Shown: positions 7,691 to 15,879 of the stretch, piece after piece
How the letters are laid out: the number at the start of each line of letters is the position of its first letter
Position numbering within the stretch: position 1 is the stretch's first letter
Program-made: the position numbers and the translations under genes
NCBI GenBank assembly: GCA_025935615.1
Contig: JAICUY010000006.1
Coordinates: forward strand, 1 to 43,389
Source: Steroidobacteraceae bacterium
GTDB lineage: Bacteria > Chloroflexota > Limnocylindria > QHBO01
DNA length: 43,389 nt
Reading direction: 5' to 3'
The notes under the pieces: generated by a model
What the model saw: only the letters and a program-made list of their open reading frames with translations
What the model was told of the DNA's origin: nothing
The model's database searches: none

Positions 7691-8272
7691 ATGCAGCCGG
7701 CGCAGCGCGTCGCGGGTCGCCGCCTGCTCGCGGCGCTGGCGCGAGCTCACCGTCGTGCGCCGATGCGCCCGTGGCTTCGTGTCGACTCGGTCCTGGCGGA
7801 GGTGCGTGCCACACCGTCGCGACCTGCCGGGCATCGAGGCGCCCAAGCGCTCGAGCTGACCGATGCCGAGCTGCGTGCCGTGCTCGACGCGCTCTGTCAG
7901 GCGGGTGACGTGGAGCTGGCCGGAGGACGGGTCAGACTCCCATCGCGCGACGCGGCGCTCGGCCCCGAGATGCGCGGACGTGCCGACCGGCTCCTGACAG
8001 AACTGCGCGGTGCGGGCCCCAGCCCGCCGCGGGCCGAGGCGGTGGCTCGGCGCATCGGCCTACCGGTGGCGGTCGTCGAGGGCCTGCGGCAGTCAGGCGA
8101 GCTGGTGGAGGTTGCGCCGGGGATCGATTATCCGGCCGACGTCCTCGACGAGCTGCTCGCGCGGTTCACGGAGCGAGCGCCGAGCGTTGCCGAGGCTCGA
8201 GACGAGCTCGGTACGACCCGCCGCTATGCCGCGGCGCTGGTCGCGGAGCTCGAGGTCAGGCGCCGGCGCTGA
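7691..8272 (+). CDS. Orphan winged-helix protein resembling the SelB C-terminal domain
   Basis: These 193 residues look like the tandem winged helices at the C-terminus of the selenocysteine elongation factor SelB. There is an AHRRAPMRPWLR entry, a helix-wing unit ending AGGRVRLP (about 60-85), a second unit (PPRAEAVARRIGLPVAVVE to PGIDYP, 110-145), and a third with DELGTTRRYAAALVAELE (170-190). The GTPase domains are absent because the DUF4446 gene ends 6 nt upstream, and the last wing is cut short. No selA, selD or tRNA-Sec is present in the window. It could be a decayed selB remnant or a re-purposed RNA/DNA-binding protein; translation is plausible because the frame is intact. Confidence 0.6.
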   Translation: MQPAQRVAGRRLLAALARAHRRAPMRPWLRVDSVLAEVRATPSRPAGHRGAQALELTDAELRAVLDALCQAGDVELAGGRVRLPSRDAALGPEMRGRADRLLTELRGAGPSPPRAEAVARRIGLPVAVVEGLRQSGELVEVAPGIDYPADVLDELLARFTERAPSVAEARDELGTTRRYAAALVAELEVRRRR

Positions 8273-8332
8273 GTCGGCGAGCTTGATCCGGCCGGTATGT
8301 GGAGCACTGAGCACCGATCGCGACACACAACC

Positions 8333-8371
8333 TGTCCGGTAAGCGGCTGATAAGGGTGTGGTGAGTACCCT
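8333..8371 (+). promoter_or_regulatory. Direct-repeat operator plus -10 upstream of the UvrD-nuclease gene
   Basis: After TGTCC, two half-sites GGTAAG (8338-8343) and GATAAG (8349-8354) are exactly 11 nt apart. TACCCT (8366-8371), a possible -10, begins 11 nt after the second. A similar arrangement precedes comM at 40249-40292. The geometry resembles OmpR/PhoB-family activation sites. The regulator is unknown. Confidence 0.4.
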
Positions 8372-8381
8372 CTCGGCTACC

Positions 8382-11300
8382 ATGCCGGACGTGCCCGCGG
8401 TCGTGCCGTCACCTGACCAGCTCCCGATCTTCGAGGAGATGGTCCCGGTCCGCCGCGGCCGGCCGCACCTGCGCATCCAGCCCCCGCTCCTCGCCGATCT
8501 CACCGCTCGCCAGCGGCGCGCCGTCACGCACGGCGAGGGGCCGCTCCTGATCGTCGCCGGCGCGGGCACAGGCAAGACCACGGTGATCACCCGGCGCATC
8601 GCCTGGCTGATCGCCGAGAAGCGGGCCAAGCCGTCGGAGATCCTGGCGCTGACCTTCACCGATCGGGCCGCGCTCGAAATGACGGAGCGGGTCGACCAGC
8701 TGGTTCCCTACGGCTACACCGATACGGTCATCAGCACCTTCCATGCGTTCGGCGACCGGCTGCTGCGGGAGCACGCCCTCGAGGCCGGGCTGAGCGACCG
8801 CTCGACCGTCTTGTCTCGTTCCGAGCAGGTCATCTTCCTGCGCGAGCACCTGTTCGAGCTGCCGCTGGATCGGCTCCGCCCGCTCGGCGATCCGACCCGC
8901 TTTCTCGATGCCCTGGTGACGCTCATCAGTCGGGCGCGCGACGAGGACATCAGCGCATCCGCCTTCCGTGCCGGCGCCGAGCGGCTGGCGCAGCAGGCAG
9001 CTGCGGACCCGGCGAATGCGGCGCTGGGCGAGCAGGCGGCGCTCCAGCTCGAGCTGGCCAGCCTGTACGAGGCGTACGAGGGGTTCATGCGCGCGGCGGA
9101 TCGGCTCGACTTTGGCGACCAGGTCAGCCTCGCGCTGCGGCTGCTGCGCGACCATCCTGCGGTGCTCGCCGAGGAGCAGCAACGTTATCGGTACATCCTG
9201 GTGGACGAGTTCCAGGACACCAACCATGCCCAGTTCGAGCTGGTGAAGCTGCTCGCCAGCCACCGCAACCTGACGGTCGTCGGAGACGATGACCAGAGCA
9301 TCTACCGCTTCCGGGGTGCGGCCCTCGGCAACATCCTCGGCTTCCGGGCCTCGTATCCGCGTGCTGCCAGCGTCGTCCTGGTCGATAACTTCCGAAGCCG
9401 CCAGCCGATCCTCGACGCGGCGCATCGGCTCATCGAGCACAACGATCCGGATCGGCTGGAGGCCCGCGAAGGGCTCGACAAGCGGCTGAAGGCTCGCGCC
9501 AGCTTCGCTCGTCCGCCACACGCTGATCGACCGATCCAGCTGCTGACCTTCGCGACGGGCTCGGATGAGGCCGATGGCGTGGCTGAGCGCATTGCCGCAT
9601 CGATTGCTGCGGGCCGCCGCCCGGGCGAGCACGCCATCCTGGTTCGCGGCAACCGCGATGCCGAGCCGTTCCTGCGGTCGCTCAACATCCAGCGCGTGCC
9701 GTGGCGCTTCAGCGGCACGGCCGGCCTCTACCAGCAACCCGAGGTGCGGTTGCTGATCAGCTTCCTGCGGGCGGTGAACGACCCCGACGACTCGGTCAGC
9801 CTGTACGACGTCGCCACCTCCGACCTGTTCGGGCTGAGCGCCGCCGACGTGACGCTGGCCCTCAATCGCGCCGGCCGGCGTCGGATCAGCCTCGCTGCGG
9901 CGCTGCGCGATGCCGCCGATCACCCCGAAGATTCGCCATTCGGCCGGAGGGCGCTCGAGGTGGTGCAGCGGCTGCTCACGACGATCGACCAGCACCGCTC
10001 GATGAGCACCGAGCGCAGCACCGGCGAGCTGCTGTACCACTTCCTGACCGCTTCAGGCTGGCTGGCTCGGCTCTCGGCTGAGGCGCGCGAGACGGGCGAG
10101 GCGCGGCTGGCCAACGTTGCGCGATTCTTCGAGATCGTGCGGCATCAGGCCAGCCTCCTGCGCGACGACCGCCTTCCGTTCCTGGTCGCCCAGCTCGACA
10201 CGCTGATCGAGATCGGAGACGACCCTTCCACGGCCGACGCCGGGCCCGATGACGACGGTGCGGTCCAGGTCCTCACCTACCACAAGGCCAAGGGGCTCGA
10301 GTTCCCGACGGTGTTCATGGTGGGATTGGTCGATGACCGTTTTCCGACGCGGTCGCGCCCGGACCGGCTCGAACTGCCGGTCGAGTTGCTTCCCGATGCG
10401 CCTGCTGCCGCGACGCATCTCGCCGAGGAGCGGCGTCTCTTCTACGTGGGCATGACCCGCGCCCGCGAGGAGCTGGTCATGACCTGCGCACAGGACTACG
10501 GGGGCCGCCGTGCCAGGCGAATGAGCCAGTTCGTGCTCGAATCGCTCGACCTGCCGCCGGCGACGCCGGTGGAGGCGCTGCGCCCGAGTGCCGCCGAGCG
10601 GCTTTCGCGCCACGAGCTGCCAGCGCGGCTGCCGGCTGTGACAAAGCCGGCGCGCCTCGGCGACCGGCCGCTGTCGCTCAGCTTCTACCAGGTGAGCGAC
10701 TACCTCGACTGCCCGGCCAAGTACCGCTTCGCGCACGCCATCCGCATTCCGACTCCTGCCTCACACGCCATGGTGTATGGCCGAGCGCTGCACGCGGCGG
10801 TGCAGGCCTTCCATCGGCGTCAGATGGCGGGCCGCCAGATGAGTCTCGACGAGCTCCATGCCGAGCTTGACCGGAGCTGGGAGTCGGTCGGCTTCCTGAC
10901 GCGCGAGCATGAGGAGGCCCGCAAGGCCGCGGCGCACGACGCGCTGGCCCGATTCTGGGACGCGCAGCAGCGCGATCCGGCGCGACCCACGGCAGTGGAG
11001 GCCGACTTCAGCTTCCAGCTCGGCGGCGACCGGGTTCGCGGGCGCTACGACCGAATTGACGTCGAAGCGGACGGACGGGTGGTGATCACCGACTACAAGT
11101 CGAGCGACGTGCGCGATCCGGCGACGGCCGCGCGCCGCGCCCGAGAGTCGTTGCAGCTGTCGATCTATGCCCTCGGCTACGAGGCTCAGCACGGACGGCT
11201 GCCCGACGAGCTGTCGCTGCATTTCCTCGAGTCCGGCCTCGTCGGTCGCAGCGAGGTCAGCGAGAAGCGGCTCGAGAAGGCGCAGGAGAAGATCAGCGCC

Positions 11301-11402
11301 GCAGCCGAGGGAATCCGCGCGCAGCGCTTCGACGCGACACCTCAACCCATGCGTTGCGGGTACTGCCCGTTCCGCGAGATCTGTCCCGACTCCGTCCGGT
11401 GA
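8382..11402 (+). CDS. UvrD/Rep-type helicase fused to a PD-(D/E)XK Fe-S nuclease
   Basis: The 1006-residue superfamily 1A helicase has Q-motif TARQRRAV, Walker A AGAGTGKTT (Lys65), DEFQDTNHAQ, GDDDQSIYRFRGA, TYHKAKGLEFPTVF and FYVGMTRAREEL in order. The C-terminal RecB-like nuclease has an active-site ITDYKSS and four cysteines: one in YLDCPAKYRF and three in the final CGYCPFREIC. That is the 4Fe-4S arrangement of AddB/AdnA-type nucleases. It should process DNA ends or repair intermediates, alone or with a partner subunit not seen here. The ATG at 8382 is chosen; GTG at 8358 or 8361 is possible. The next gene overlaps by GTGA. Confidence 0.9.
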   Translation: MPDVPAVVPSPDQLPIFEEMVPVRRGRPHLRIQPPLLADLTARQRRAVTHGEGPLLIVAGAGTGKTTVITRRIAWLIAEKRAKPSEILALTFTDRAALEMTERVDQLVPYGYTDTVISTFHAFGDRLLREHALEAGLSDRSTVLSRSEQVIFLREHLFELPLDRLRPLGDPTRFLDALVTLISRARDEDISASAFRAGAERLAQQAAADPANAALGEQAALQLELASLYEAYEGFMRAADRLDFGDQVSLALRLLRDHPAVLAEEQQRYRYILVDEFQDTNHAQFELVKLLASHRNLTVVGDDDQSIYRFRGAALGNILGFRASYPRAASVVLVDNFRSRQPILDAAHRLIEHNDPDRLEAREGLDKRLKARASFARPPHADRPIQLLTFATGSDEADGVAERIAASIAAGRRPGEHAILVRGNRDAEPFLRSLNIQRVPWRFSGTAGLYQQPEVRLLISFLRAVNDPDDSVSLYDVATSDLFGLSAADVTLALNRAGRRRISLAAALRDAADHPEDSPFGRRALEVVQRLLTTIDQHRSMSTERSTGELLYHFLTASGWLARLSAEARETGEARLANVARFFEIVRHQASLLRDDRLPFLVAQLDTLIEIGDDPSTADAGPDDDGAVQVLTYHKAKGLEFPTVFMVGLVDDRFPTRSRPDRLELPVELLPDAPAAATHLAEERRLFYVGMTRAREELVMTCAQDYGGRRARRMSQFVLESLDLPPATPVEALRPSAAERLSRHELPARLPAVTKPARLGDRPLSLSFYQVSDYLDCPAKYRFAHAIRIPTPASHAMVYGRALHAAVQAFHRRQMAGRQMSLDELHAELDRSWESVGFLTREHEEARKAAAHDALARFWDAQQRDPARPTAVEADFSFQLGGDRVRGRYDRIDVEADGRVVITDYKSSDVRDPATAARRARESLQLSIYALGYEAQHGRLPDELSLHFLESGLVGRSEVSEKRLEKAQEKISAAAEGIRAQRFDATPQPMRCGYCPFREICPDSVR

Positions 11403-11806
11403 CGCCACGCCAGCGGCTGGTGGTGGCCGTCCTGGTGCTCGCGGGAGCGGCCTGCATCCTGGCCCTGGTGGCGTTCGCGTCGGTCGCCTGTCCGGGGCCG
11501 ACCGACATTGATCCGTGCCCCGGCGCCAGTCTGAATCGCGCTGTGGTCGTGGTCCTCGCCGCGCTGGCCGCGCTGCTCCTCGTCACGCCGTTCGCGTTCC
11601 TGGCCGAGTATCTCCTCCGGCGTCGGATCGCCTATCGGGGCGGATGGGCACGTGCGGCGCGGCGCGGTCTCCTCGCCGCGGCGGTGATCGCGGCGCTTGG
11701 CGGGCTGCGACTGGGCGGCGCGCTGACCGTGCCGGCCGCCCTCTTCGTCCTCATCCTCGCCGGTCTGGCCGAGTGGTTCGCGGTGCGGCGGTTCGACGTG
11801 CCGTGA
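11399..11806 (+). CDS. Small multi-pass membrane protein, unknown
   Basis: I do not recognise this 135-residue protein. Hydrophobic segments lie at about residues 7-29, 46-70, 83-100 and 105-125, suggesting four membrane helices. A short loop between the first two carries two cysteines (VACPGPTDIDPCPGAS), perhaps a disulfide on the outer face. The GTG start overlaps the helicase TGA (GTGA), and the stop overlaps the methyltransferase GTG the same way. It is therefore translationally linked in a helicase-membrane protein-methyltransferase unit. The functional link is unclear. Confidence 0.7.
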   Translation: MTPRQRLVVAVLVLAGAACILALVAFASVACPGPTDIDPCPGASLNRAVVVVLAALAALLLVTPFAFLAEYLLRRRIAYRGGWARAARRGLLAAAVIAALGGLRLGGALTVPAALFVLILAGLAEWFAVRRFDVP

Positions 11807-12675
11807 CCGGCCGCGCTCCGGATGCGGCGGACATCTTCGCCGGCCAGCCGAGCGATCCGGACCTGCTGGCCGAGCTGTACGACCTCGAGCACGATGAGAT
11901 CACCGAGGATCTCGCCTTCTACCGCGAGATGACCAGTCGGACGCGCGGCTCGGTCCTCGACCTGGGATGCGGCTCCGGACGGCTGTTCGGCACGTTCCTC
12001 GACGGCGGCGCGCGGCGGGTGGTGGGCGTCGACGGCAGCGCCGCGCTGCTGCGCCGCGCGCGAAGGCGCATCCGGCACACGCCGGCGCTGGCCGCTGCCG
12101 CCGCGGACGCCAGGCTGGAGCTGGTGCATGCCGATGCGACGCGGTTCGTCATTGCCGCCCGTTTCGGCCTGGTGGTGATCGCGGGCGTGCTCCCGCACCT
12201 CGATGGTCCTGGGGGCGTGTTGCGCTGCCTGACCCATGCGCGGAGGCGTTTGACGCGCGCCGGGCGATTGGTCATCGACGACCTGGGGCCGGGGCAGCTG
12301 CCCGAGCACGACCTGCCCCTCACGCTCGATTGGCGGCGCCGGCTGCGAGGGCGCGAGGTGGTCCGATACAGCCAGCTCATGCGGGAGCGCAGCGATGACG
12401 GCCTGCGTGTCGCCTTCTCGACGCTGGTCGAGCGCCCGCAGCCCGATGGTACGATAGCGCGGCTTCCAGCCAGCTACCGGCTGTGGTATCCATCGTCGGG
12501 CGCGCTCGAGCGACTGGTTCGCCAAGCGGGCTTGCAGGTCGAGCTGACGTACGGGTCGCACGATCTCGAGCCGTTGCAGCGCGATAGCGAGCGGTTCATT
12601 CTCGTCGCGAGACGCGCGACGGGGGACGAGAGCGAACGGCTGGGAAAGCCCCGTGTCGTCGCTCGACAGGCGTAG
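11803..12675 (+). CDS. Class I SAM-dependent methyltransferase
   Basis: The 290-residue protein has the Rossmann-type SAM site VLDLGCGSGRLF (motif I, about residues 50-61), then VVGVDGSAALLRRARRR (motif II), an acidic LELVHADATRF (motif III) and VVIAGVLPHLDGPGG. The C-terminal half is a mixed beta region (REVVRYSQLMRERSDDGL) common in small-molecule methyltransferases of the Methyltransf_25 group. The substrate is not identifiable. The GTG start overlaps the preceding TGA; internal starts further upstream would lie inside the membrane-protein gene. The gene is followed 8 nt later by the receiver-CpaE ATPase. Confidence 0.8.
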   Translation: MTGRAPDAADIFAGQPSDPDLLAELYDLEHDEITEDLAFYREMTSRTRGSVLDLGCGSGRLFGTFLDGGARRVVGVDGSAALLRRARRRIRHTPALAAAAADARLELVHADATRFVIAARFGLVVIAGVLPHLDGPGGVLRCLTHARRRLTRAGRLVIDDLGPGQLPEHDLPLTLDWRRRLRGREVVRYSQLMRERSDDGLRVAFSTLVERPQPDGTIARLPASYRLWYPSSGALERLVRQAGLQVELTYGSHDLEPLQRDSERFILVARRATGDESERLGKPRVVARQA

Positions 12676-12683
12676 GTGAGGGT

Positions 12684-13832
12684 ATGGCAGGCGAGCAGAT
12701 ACGGCTCCTCGTGGTCGAGGACGTTCCGCAGGTCGCATCGCACATCCGTGCCCTGCTCCAGGCGCAGTCCCAGATCAAGATGCTCGACGTCGTCACGTCG
12801 GGCGACCGAGCGGTGACGGCCGCCTCCGAGTTCAAGCCCCACGTCGTGATCGTCGACGCCCTGCTGCAGGGACGCGTCAGCGGCACCCAGGTTGCGGCCA
12901 GCCTCCGGGCAGCGGAGCCGCAGATCGCGGTGATCATGCTCACCGTGCCGCAGAACCCGATCAACGAGGACCCCGAGCGCGGCATCGACGCCGTGCTGAA
13001 GATGCCGTTCTCCGGCTTCGACCTGACCACGCTGGTGCGCAAGGCTCACGACGAGCACGCGGTCGAGTCGTCGCGCAGCGGGTCGCTGCTGGTGAGCCTC
13101 TTCTCGCCCAAGGGCGGCGTCGGACGCACGACGTTGGCCTACAACCTGGCCGTGGCCCTCGGCGTGTCGCACCGCGTCTGCCTCATCGACGGCTCGATGC
13201 AGTTCTCCGATCTCCGAGGATTGCTGCGCGTGCCTGCCGTGGCACCGTCGATCGTCGACCTGCCCACCGATCGGATCCGTGAGCAGGATCTGGCCGACGT
13301 GGCCTGGCGCGATCCATCGGGAATCGACATCCTGCTCGCTCCGCCACGGGTCGAGATGGCCGAGATGGTCACCGTTCGCGACGTCGAGAAGGCGCTCTCG
13401 ATCCTGCGTCAGCTCTACGAGTTCGTGATCGTCGACACGCGCGCCGCCCTCTCCGACGACGTGCTGGTTTTCCTGGATGCCTCGGATGTCATCCTCGAGG
13501 TGCTGACCTACGACTCGATGGCCATCCGTGGCCTGGCCATGGCCGGAGAGACGTTCGCGGCCATCGGCTACCCCGCCCACAAGATCGCGACGGTCCTCAA
13601 CCGGGCCGATGCGGCCGGCGGCTTCAACAAGGAGGACGTCGAGCAGGCGATCGGGCACGGCATCGACTTCGAGATCGTCTCCGACGGCCATCTCGTGCTT
13701 GCCTCGAACAACGAGGGTGTGCCGTTCGTGACGAGCTCGCCCGAGGCCCCGATCTCGGCCGGCGTGCGACGCATCGCCGATTCGCTGGCGGCGCACCTCA
13801 ACGAGCGCGCGCCGGCCCTGGCACGCCGCTGA
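12684..13832 (+). CDS. Receiver domain fused to a CpaE/TadZ-like ParA ATPase (copy 1)
   Basis: The 382-residue protein has an N-terminal response-regulator receiver (phospho-acceptor Asp58 in VVIVDALLQ, Thr87, Lys106) followed by a MinD/ParA-type ATPase. Its deviant P-loop is SPKGGVGRTT (143-150). The signature lysine is present, but the usual P-loop lysine is arginine, a type of change seen in CpaE/TadZ proteins. CpaE/TadZ proteins mark the cell pole for Tad/Flp pilus assembly. No Tad genes adjoin it here, although TadE/G-like genes lie 18 kb away. A GAGG lies 2-5 nt before the ATG. Confidence 0.82.
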   Translation: MAGEQIRLLVVEDVPQVASHIRALLQAQSQIKMLDVVTSGDRAVTAASEFKPHVVIVDALLQGRVSGTQVAASLRAAEPQIAVIMLTVPQNPINEDPERGIDAVLKMPFSGFDLTTLVRKAHDEHAVESSRSGSLLVSLFSPKGGVGRTTLAYNLAVALGVSHRVCLIDGSMQFSDLRGLLRVPAVAPSIVDLPTDRIREQDLADVAWRDPSGIDILLAPPRVEMAEMVTVRDVEKALSILRQLYEFVIVDTRAALSDDVLVFLDASDVILEVLTYDSMAIRGLAMAGETFAAIGYPAHKIATVLNRADAAGGFNKEDVEQAIGHGIDFEIVSDGHLVLASNNEGVPFVTSSPEAPISAGVRRIADSLAAHLNERAPALARR

Positions 13833-13836
13833 GCGG

Positions 13837-14691
13837 GTGACGGCCGCGCGCATCGACCCCCGCCCGATCGGGGTCTTCGACTCCGGCGTCGGTGGGTTGA
13901 CGGTGCTCTCCGAGCTGCGCCGCCGCCTTCCCGGCGAGTCGACCCTTTACCTCGGCGACAACGCGCGAACGCCGTATGGGCCGCGTCCGGGGGACGAGGT
14001 GCGGCGCTTCACGGCTGCCTGCGTCGAATGGCTGCTCGCCGCCGATGTCAAGCTGCTGCTCATCGCCTGCAACACGGCGACGGCACAGGCGCTTCCGGAG
14101 GTCCGCGACCTGTCCGACGTCCCGGTCGTGGGCGTGGTCCGGCCGGGAGCGCTCGCCGCCGCTGCGGCGACGCGGAGTGGGCACGTCGGGGTGGTCGCCA
14201 CGGCCGGCACCGTGGCCTCGGGTGCCTACCCGGCCGCCATCATGAAGGCCGATCCGCGCCTGGCCGTCACCCAGCAGGCCTGCCCGGACCTCGTTCCGCT
14301 GGTCGAGGCAGGCGATCTCGACGGTCCGCGGGCACGTGACGCGGTCGACGGCTACCTCGATCGGCTGCTCGCAACCGACCCCGCCATCGACACCTTGCTG
14401 CTGGGCTGCACGCACTACCCACTGCTGCGGCCGCTGCTGGAGGCGCGCGTCGGTCCTGGCGTGGCGGTCGTCGACTCCGCCTTCACGACCTCGCTGGCCG
14501 TGGAGGATCTCCTCGACGCGCTCGGCGTGCGGGCGTCATCGGGCGACTCCGCGACGAACCGCATCGTGACCACCGGCGACGTCGACGCCTTCTCGACAGT
14601 CGCCGAGCGCGTCTTCGGCGCCGAGCTGCCGTCGGTCGAATCGGTATCGGTCGAACCGGCGCCCGAGCCGGCCTCTGTCGACGCGGGCTAG
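13837..14691 (+). CDS. murI: Glutamate racemase
   Basis: The 284-residue protein interconverts L- and D-glutamate for peptidoglycan. Both catalytic cysteines are present: Cys78 in LLIACNTATA and Cys191 in LLGCTHYPLL. The N-terminal PIGVFDSGVGGLTV is diagnostic. The GTG start lies 4 nt after the upstream stop, making co-transcription with the CpaE-like gene likely. The last 20 residues form a Pro/Glu/Val-rich tail. Its TAG stop is embedded in the TAGACT promoter element of the next gene. Confidence 0.95.
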   Translation: MTAARIDPRPIGVFDSGVGGLTVLSELRRRLPGESTLYLGDNARTPYGPRPGDEVRRFTAACVEWLLAADVKLLLIACNTATAQALPEVRDLSDVPVVGVVRPGALAAAAATRSGHVGVVATAGTVASGAYPAAIMKADPRLAVTQQACPDLVPLVEAGDLDGPRARDAVDGYLDRLLATDPAIDTLLLGCTHYPLLRPLLEARVGPGVAVVDSAFTTSLAVEDLLDALGVRASSGDSATNRIVTTGDVDAFSTVAERVFGAELPSVESVSVEPAPEPASVDAG

Positions 14692-14694
14692 ACT
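14689..14694 (+). promoter_or_regulatory. -10 element, leaderless DUF2342 gene
   Basis: TAGACT overlaps the murI stop codon and ends exactly 6 nt before the ATG at 14701. There is no Shine-Dalgarno. No clear -35 was found. Confidence 0.6.
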
Positions 14695-14700
14695 CAACCC

Positions 14701-15879
14701 ATGGCACGCAGCATGAGCCGGCTAGGCATGGGCGTGGTCGTCGGCAGCCTGCTGGCGGTCGGAGCGACCGTTGCGCAGCGCGAGCTGGTGCGCCGCGCCG
14801 GCACGCGGCTGATCGACTGGGAGGCGGTGCGGCAGATCGCGCGGCGCCGGCTGGGCGTGCACGCCGAGCCGATACCGGTCCGGCAACGTGCTGCAGCCGA
14901 GGCTTTCTATCGGGATGCGCTGCTGCGGATCGAGCCGCTCGTGGCCGAAGAGATCGGCGCGGAGCTGCCGCATGCCCTCGAGGTGCCCGCCGTCGTCGAC
15001 CGCACCGAATGGGTGGACCTCAACCTGGCGACCTTCCAGCAGCTCTTCGGGCGGGTGGAGAGGATCTTCAACGAGGCACAGCGCGGTGACGACACCGCGG
15101 GCAGAGCCCTGGCGCGGATCGTCAACCGCAGCGTCGGCAACCAGCAGCTTGGATTCCTGCTGGCATTCCTCGCGCGCAAGGTCCTGGGGCAGTACGACGT
15201 CAGCCTGCTGGCGGTCGGCCCGGCGCCGCGCGGCCGGCTCAATTTCGTCGAGCAGAACATCGTGGCCACGGCCCAGGCGCTGCGGCTGCCGCTGGACGAG
15301 TTTCGCACCTTCATCGCGTTGCACGAGGCGACCCACGCGTTCGAGTTCGAGGCCTACCCCTGGCTGCGGGACTACTTCGCGTCGAACGTGGCCGAGGCGG
15401 TCGAGCAGCTCGCCACCGAGTCGAGCGGCCTGGGGTCGCGGCTGCGGAGCGCACTCGCCGGCGGGCAGGGTCATTGGCTGGAGCGGATGATGACGCCCGG
15501 CCAGCTCGAGACGTTCCGTCGCACCCAGGCGCTGATGTCACTGCTGGAGGGCTACTCGAACCACGTCATGAACGCCGCGGGCGAGCGACTGCTTCCGGGA
15601 TTCAGCCAGCTGCACGATCGATTCGAGCGGCGCAACGAGCGCCGCGGCGCCCTGGAACGGGCGATCATGCGGCTGACCGGCCTCGACCTCAAGATGGAGC
15701 AGTACGCCGCCGGGGAGCGGTTCGTCGATGCCGTCCTGCGTGAACGCGATCGTGCCTTCCTCAACCGGGTGTGGAGCGGCCCGCCGGCCTTGCCGACGCT
15801 TGACGAGATCAGCGCGCCGGCGCGATGGATCGCCCGCATGGAGGAACGCACGGGGGGACGCACGGAGGGACCGCACTGA
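14701..15879 (+). CDS. Zinc-dependent metalloprotease, DUF2342 family
   Basis: The 392-residue protein matches the DUF2342 / F420-biosynthesis-associated metalloprotease family. It has the zincin motif HEATH (His208, Glu209, His212) in ALHEATHAFEFEAYPWLRDYF and a downstream Glu283 in LLEGYSNHVM as a likely third ligand. A weak N-terminal hydrophobic segment (residues 9-24) could be a signal anchor. The family occurs in Actinobacteria and Chloroflexota; substrates are unknown and the link to F420 rests on co-occurrence only. The start is fixed by the -10 element 6 nt upstream. The end overlaps the dehydrogenase frame. Confidence 0.85.
   Translation: MARSMSRLGMGVVVGSLLAVGATVAQRELVRRAGTRLIDWEAVRQIARRRLGVHAEPIPVRQRAAAEAFYRDALLRIEPLVAEEIGAELPHALEVPAVVDRTEWVDLNLATFQQLFGRVERIFNEAQRGDDTAGRALARIVNRSVGNQQLGFLLAFLARKVLGQYDVSLLAVGPAPRGRLNFVEQNIVATAQALRLPLDEFRTFIALHEATHAFEFEAYPWLRDYFASNVAEAVEQLATESSGLGSRLRSALAGGQGHWLERMMTPGQLETFRRTQALMSLLEGYSNHVMNAAGERLLPGFSQLHDRFERRNERRGALERAIMRLTGLDLKMEQYAAGERFVDAVLRERDRAFLNRVWSGPPALPTLDEISAPARWIARMEERTGGRTEGPH

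Noticed and set aside
8273-8332. Continuation of the SelB-like domain in another frame after the stop at 8272
   Set aside because: The other two frames do not encode the expected final wing, so a simple frameshift does not explain the truncation.
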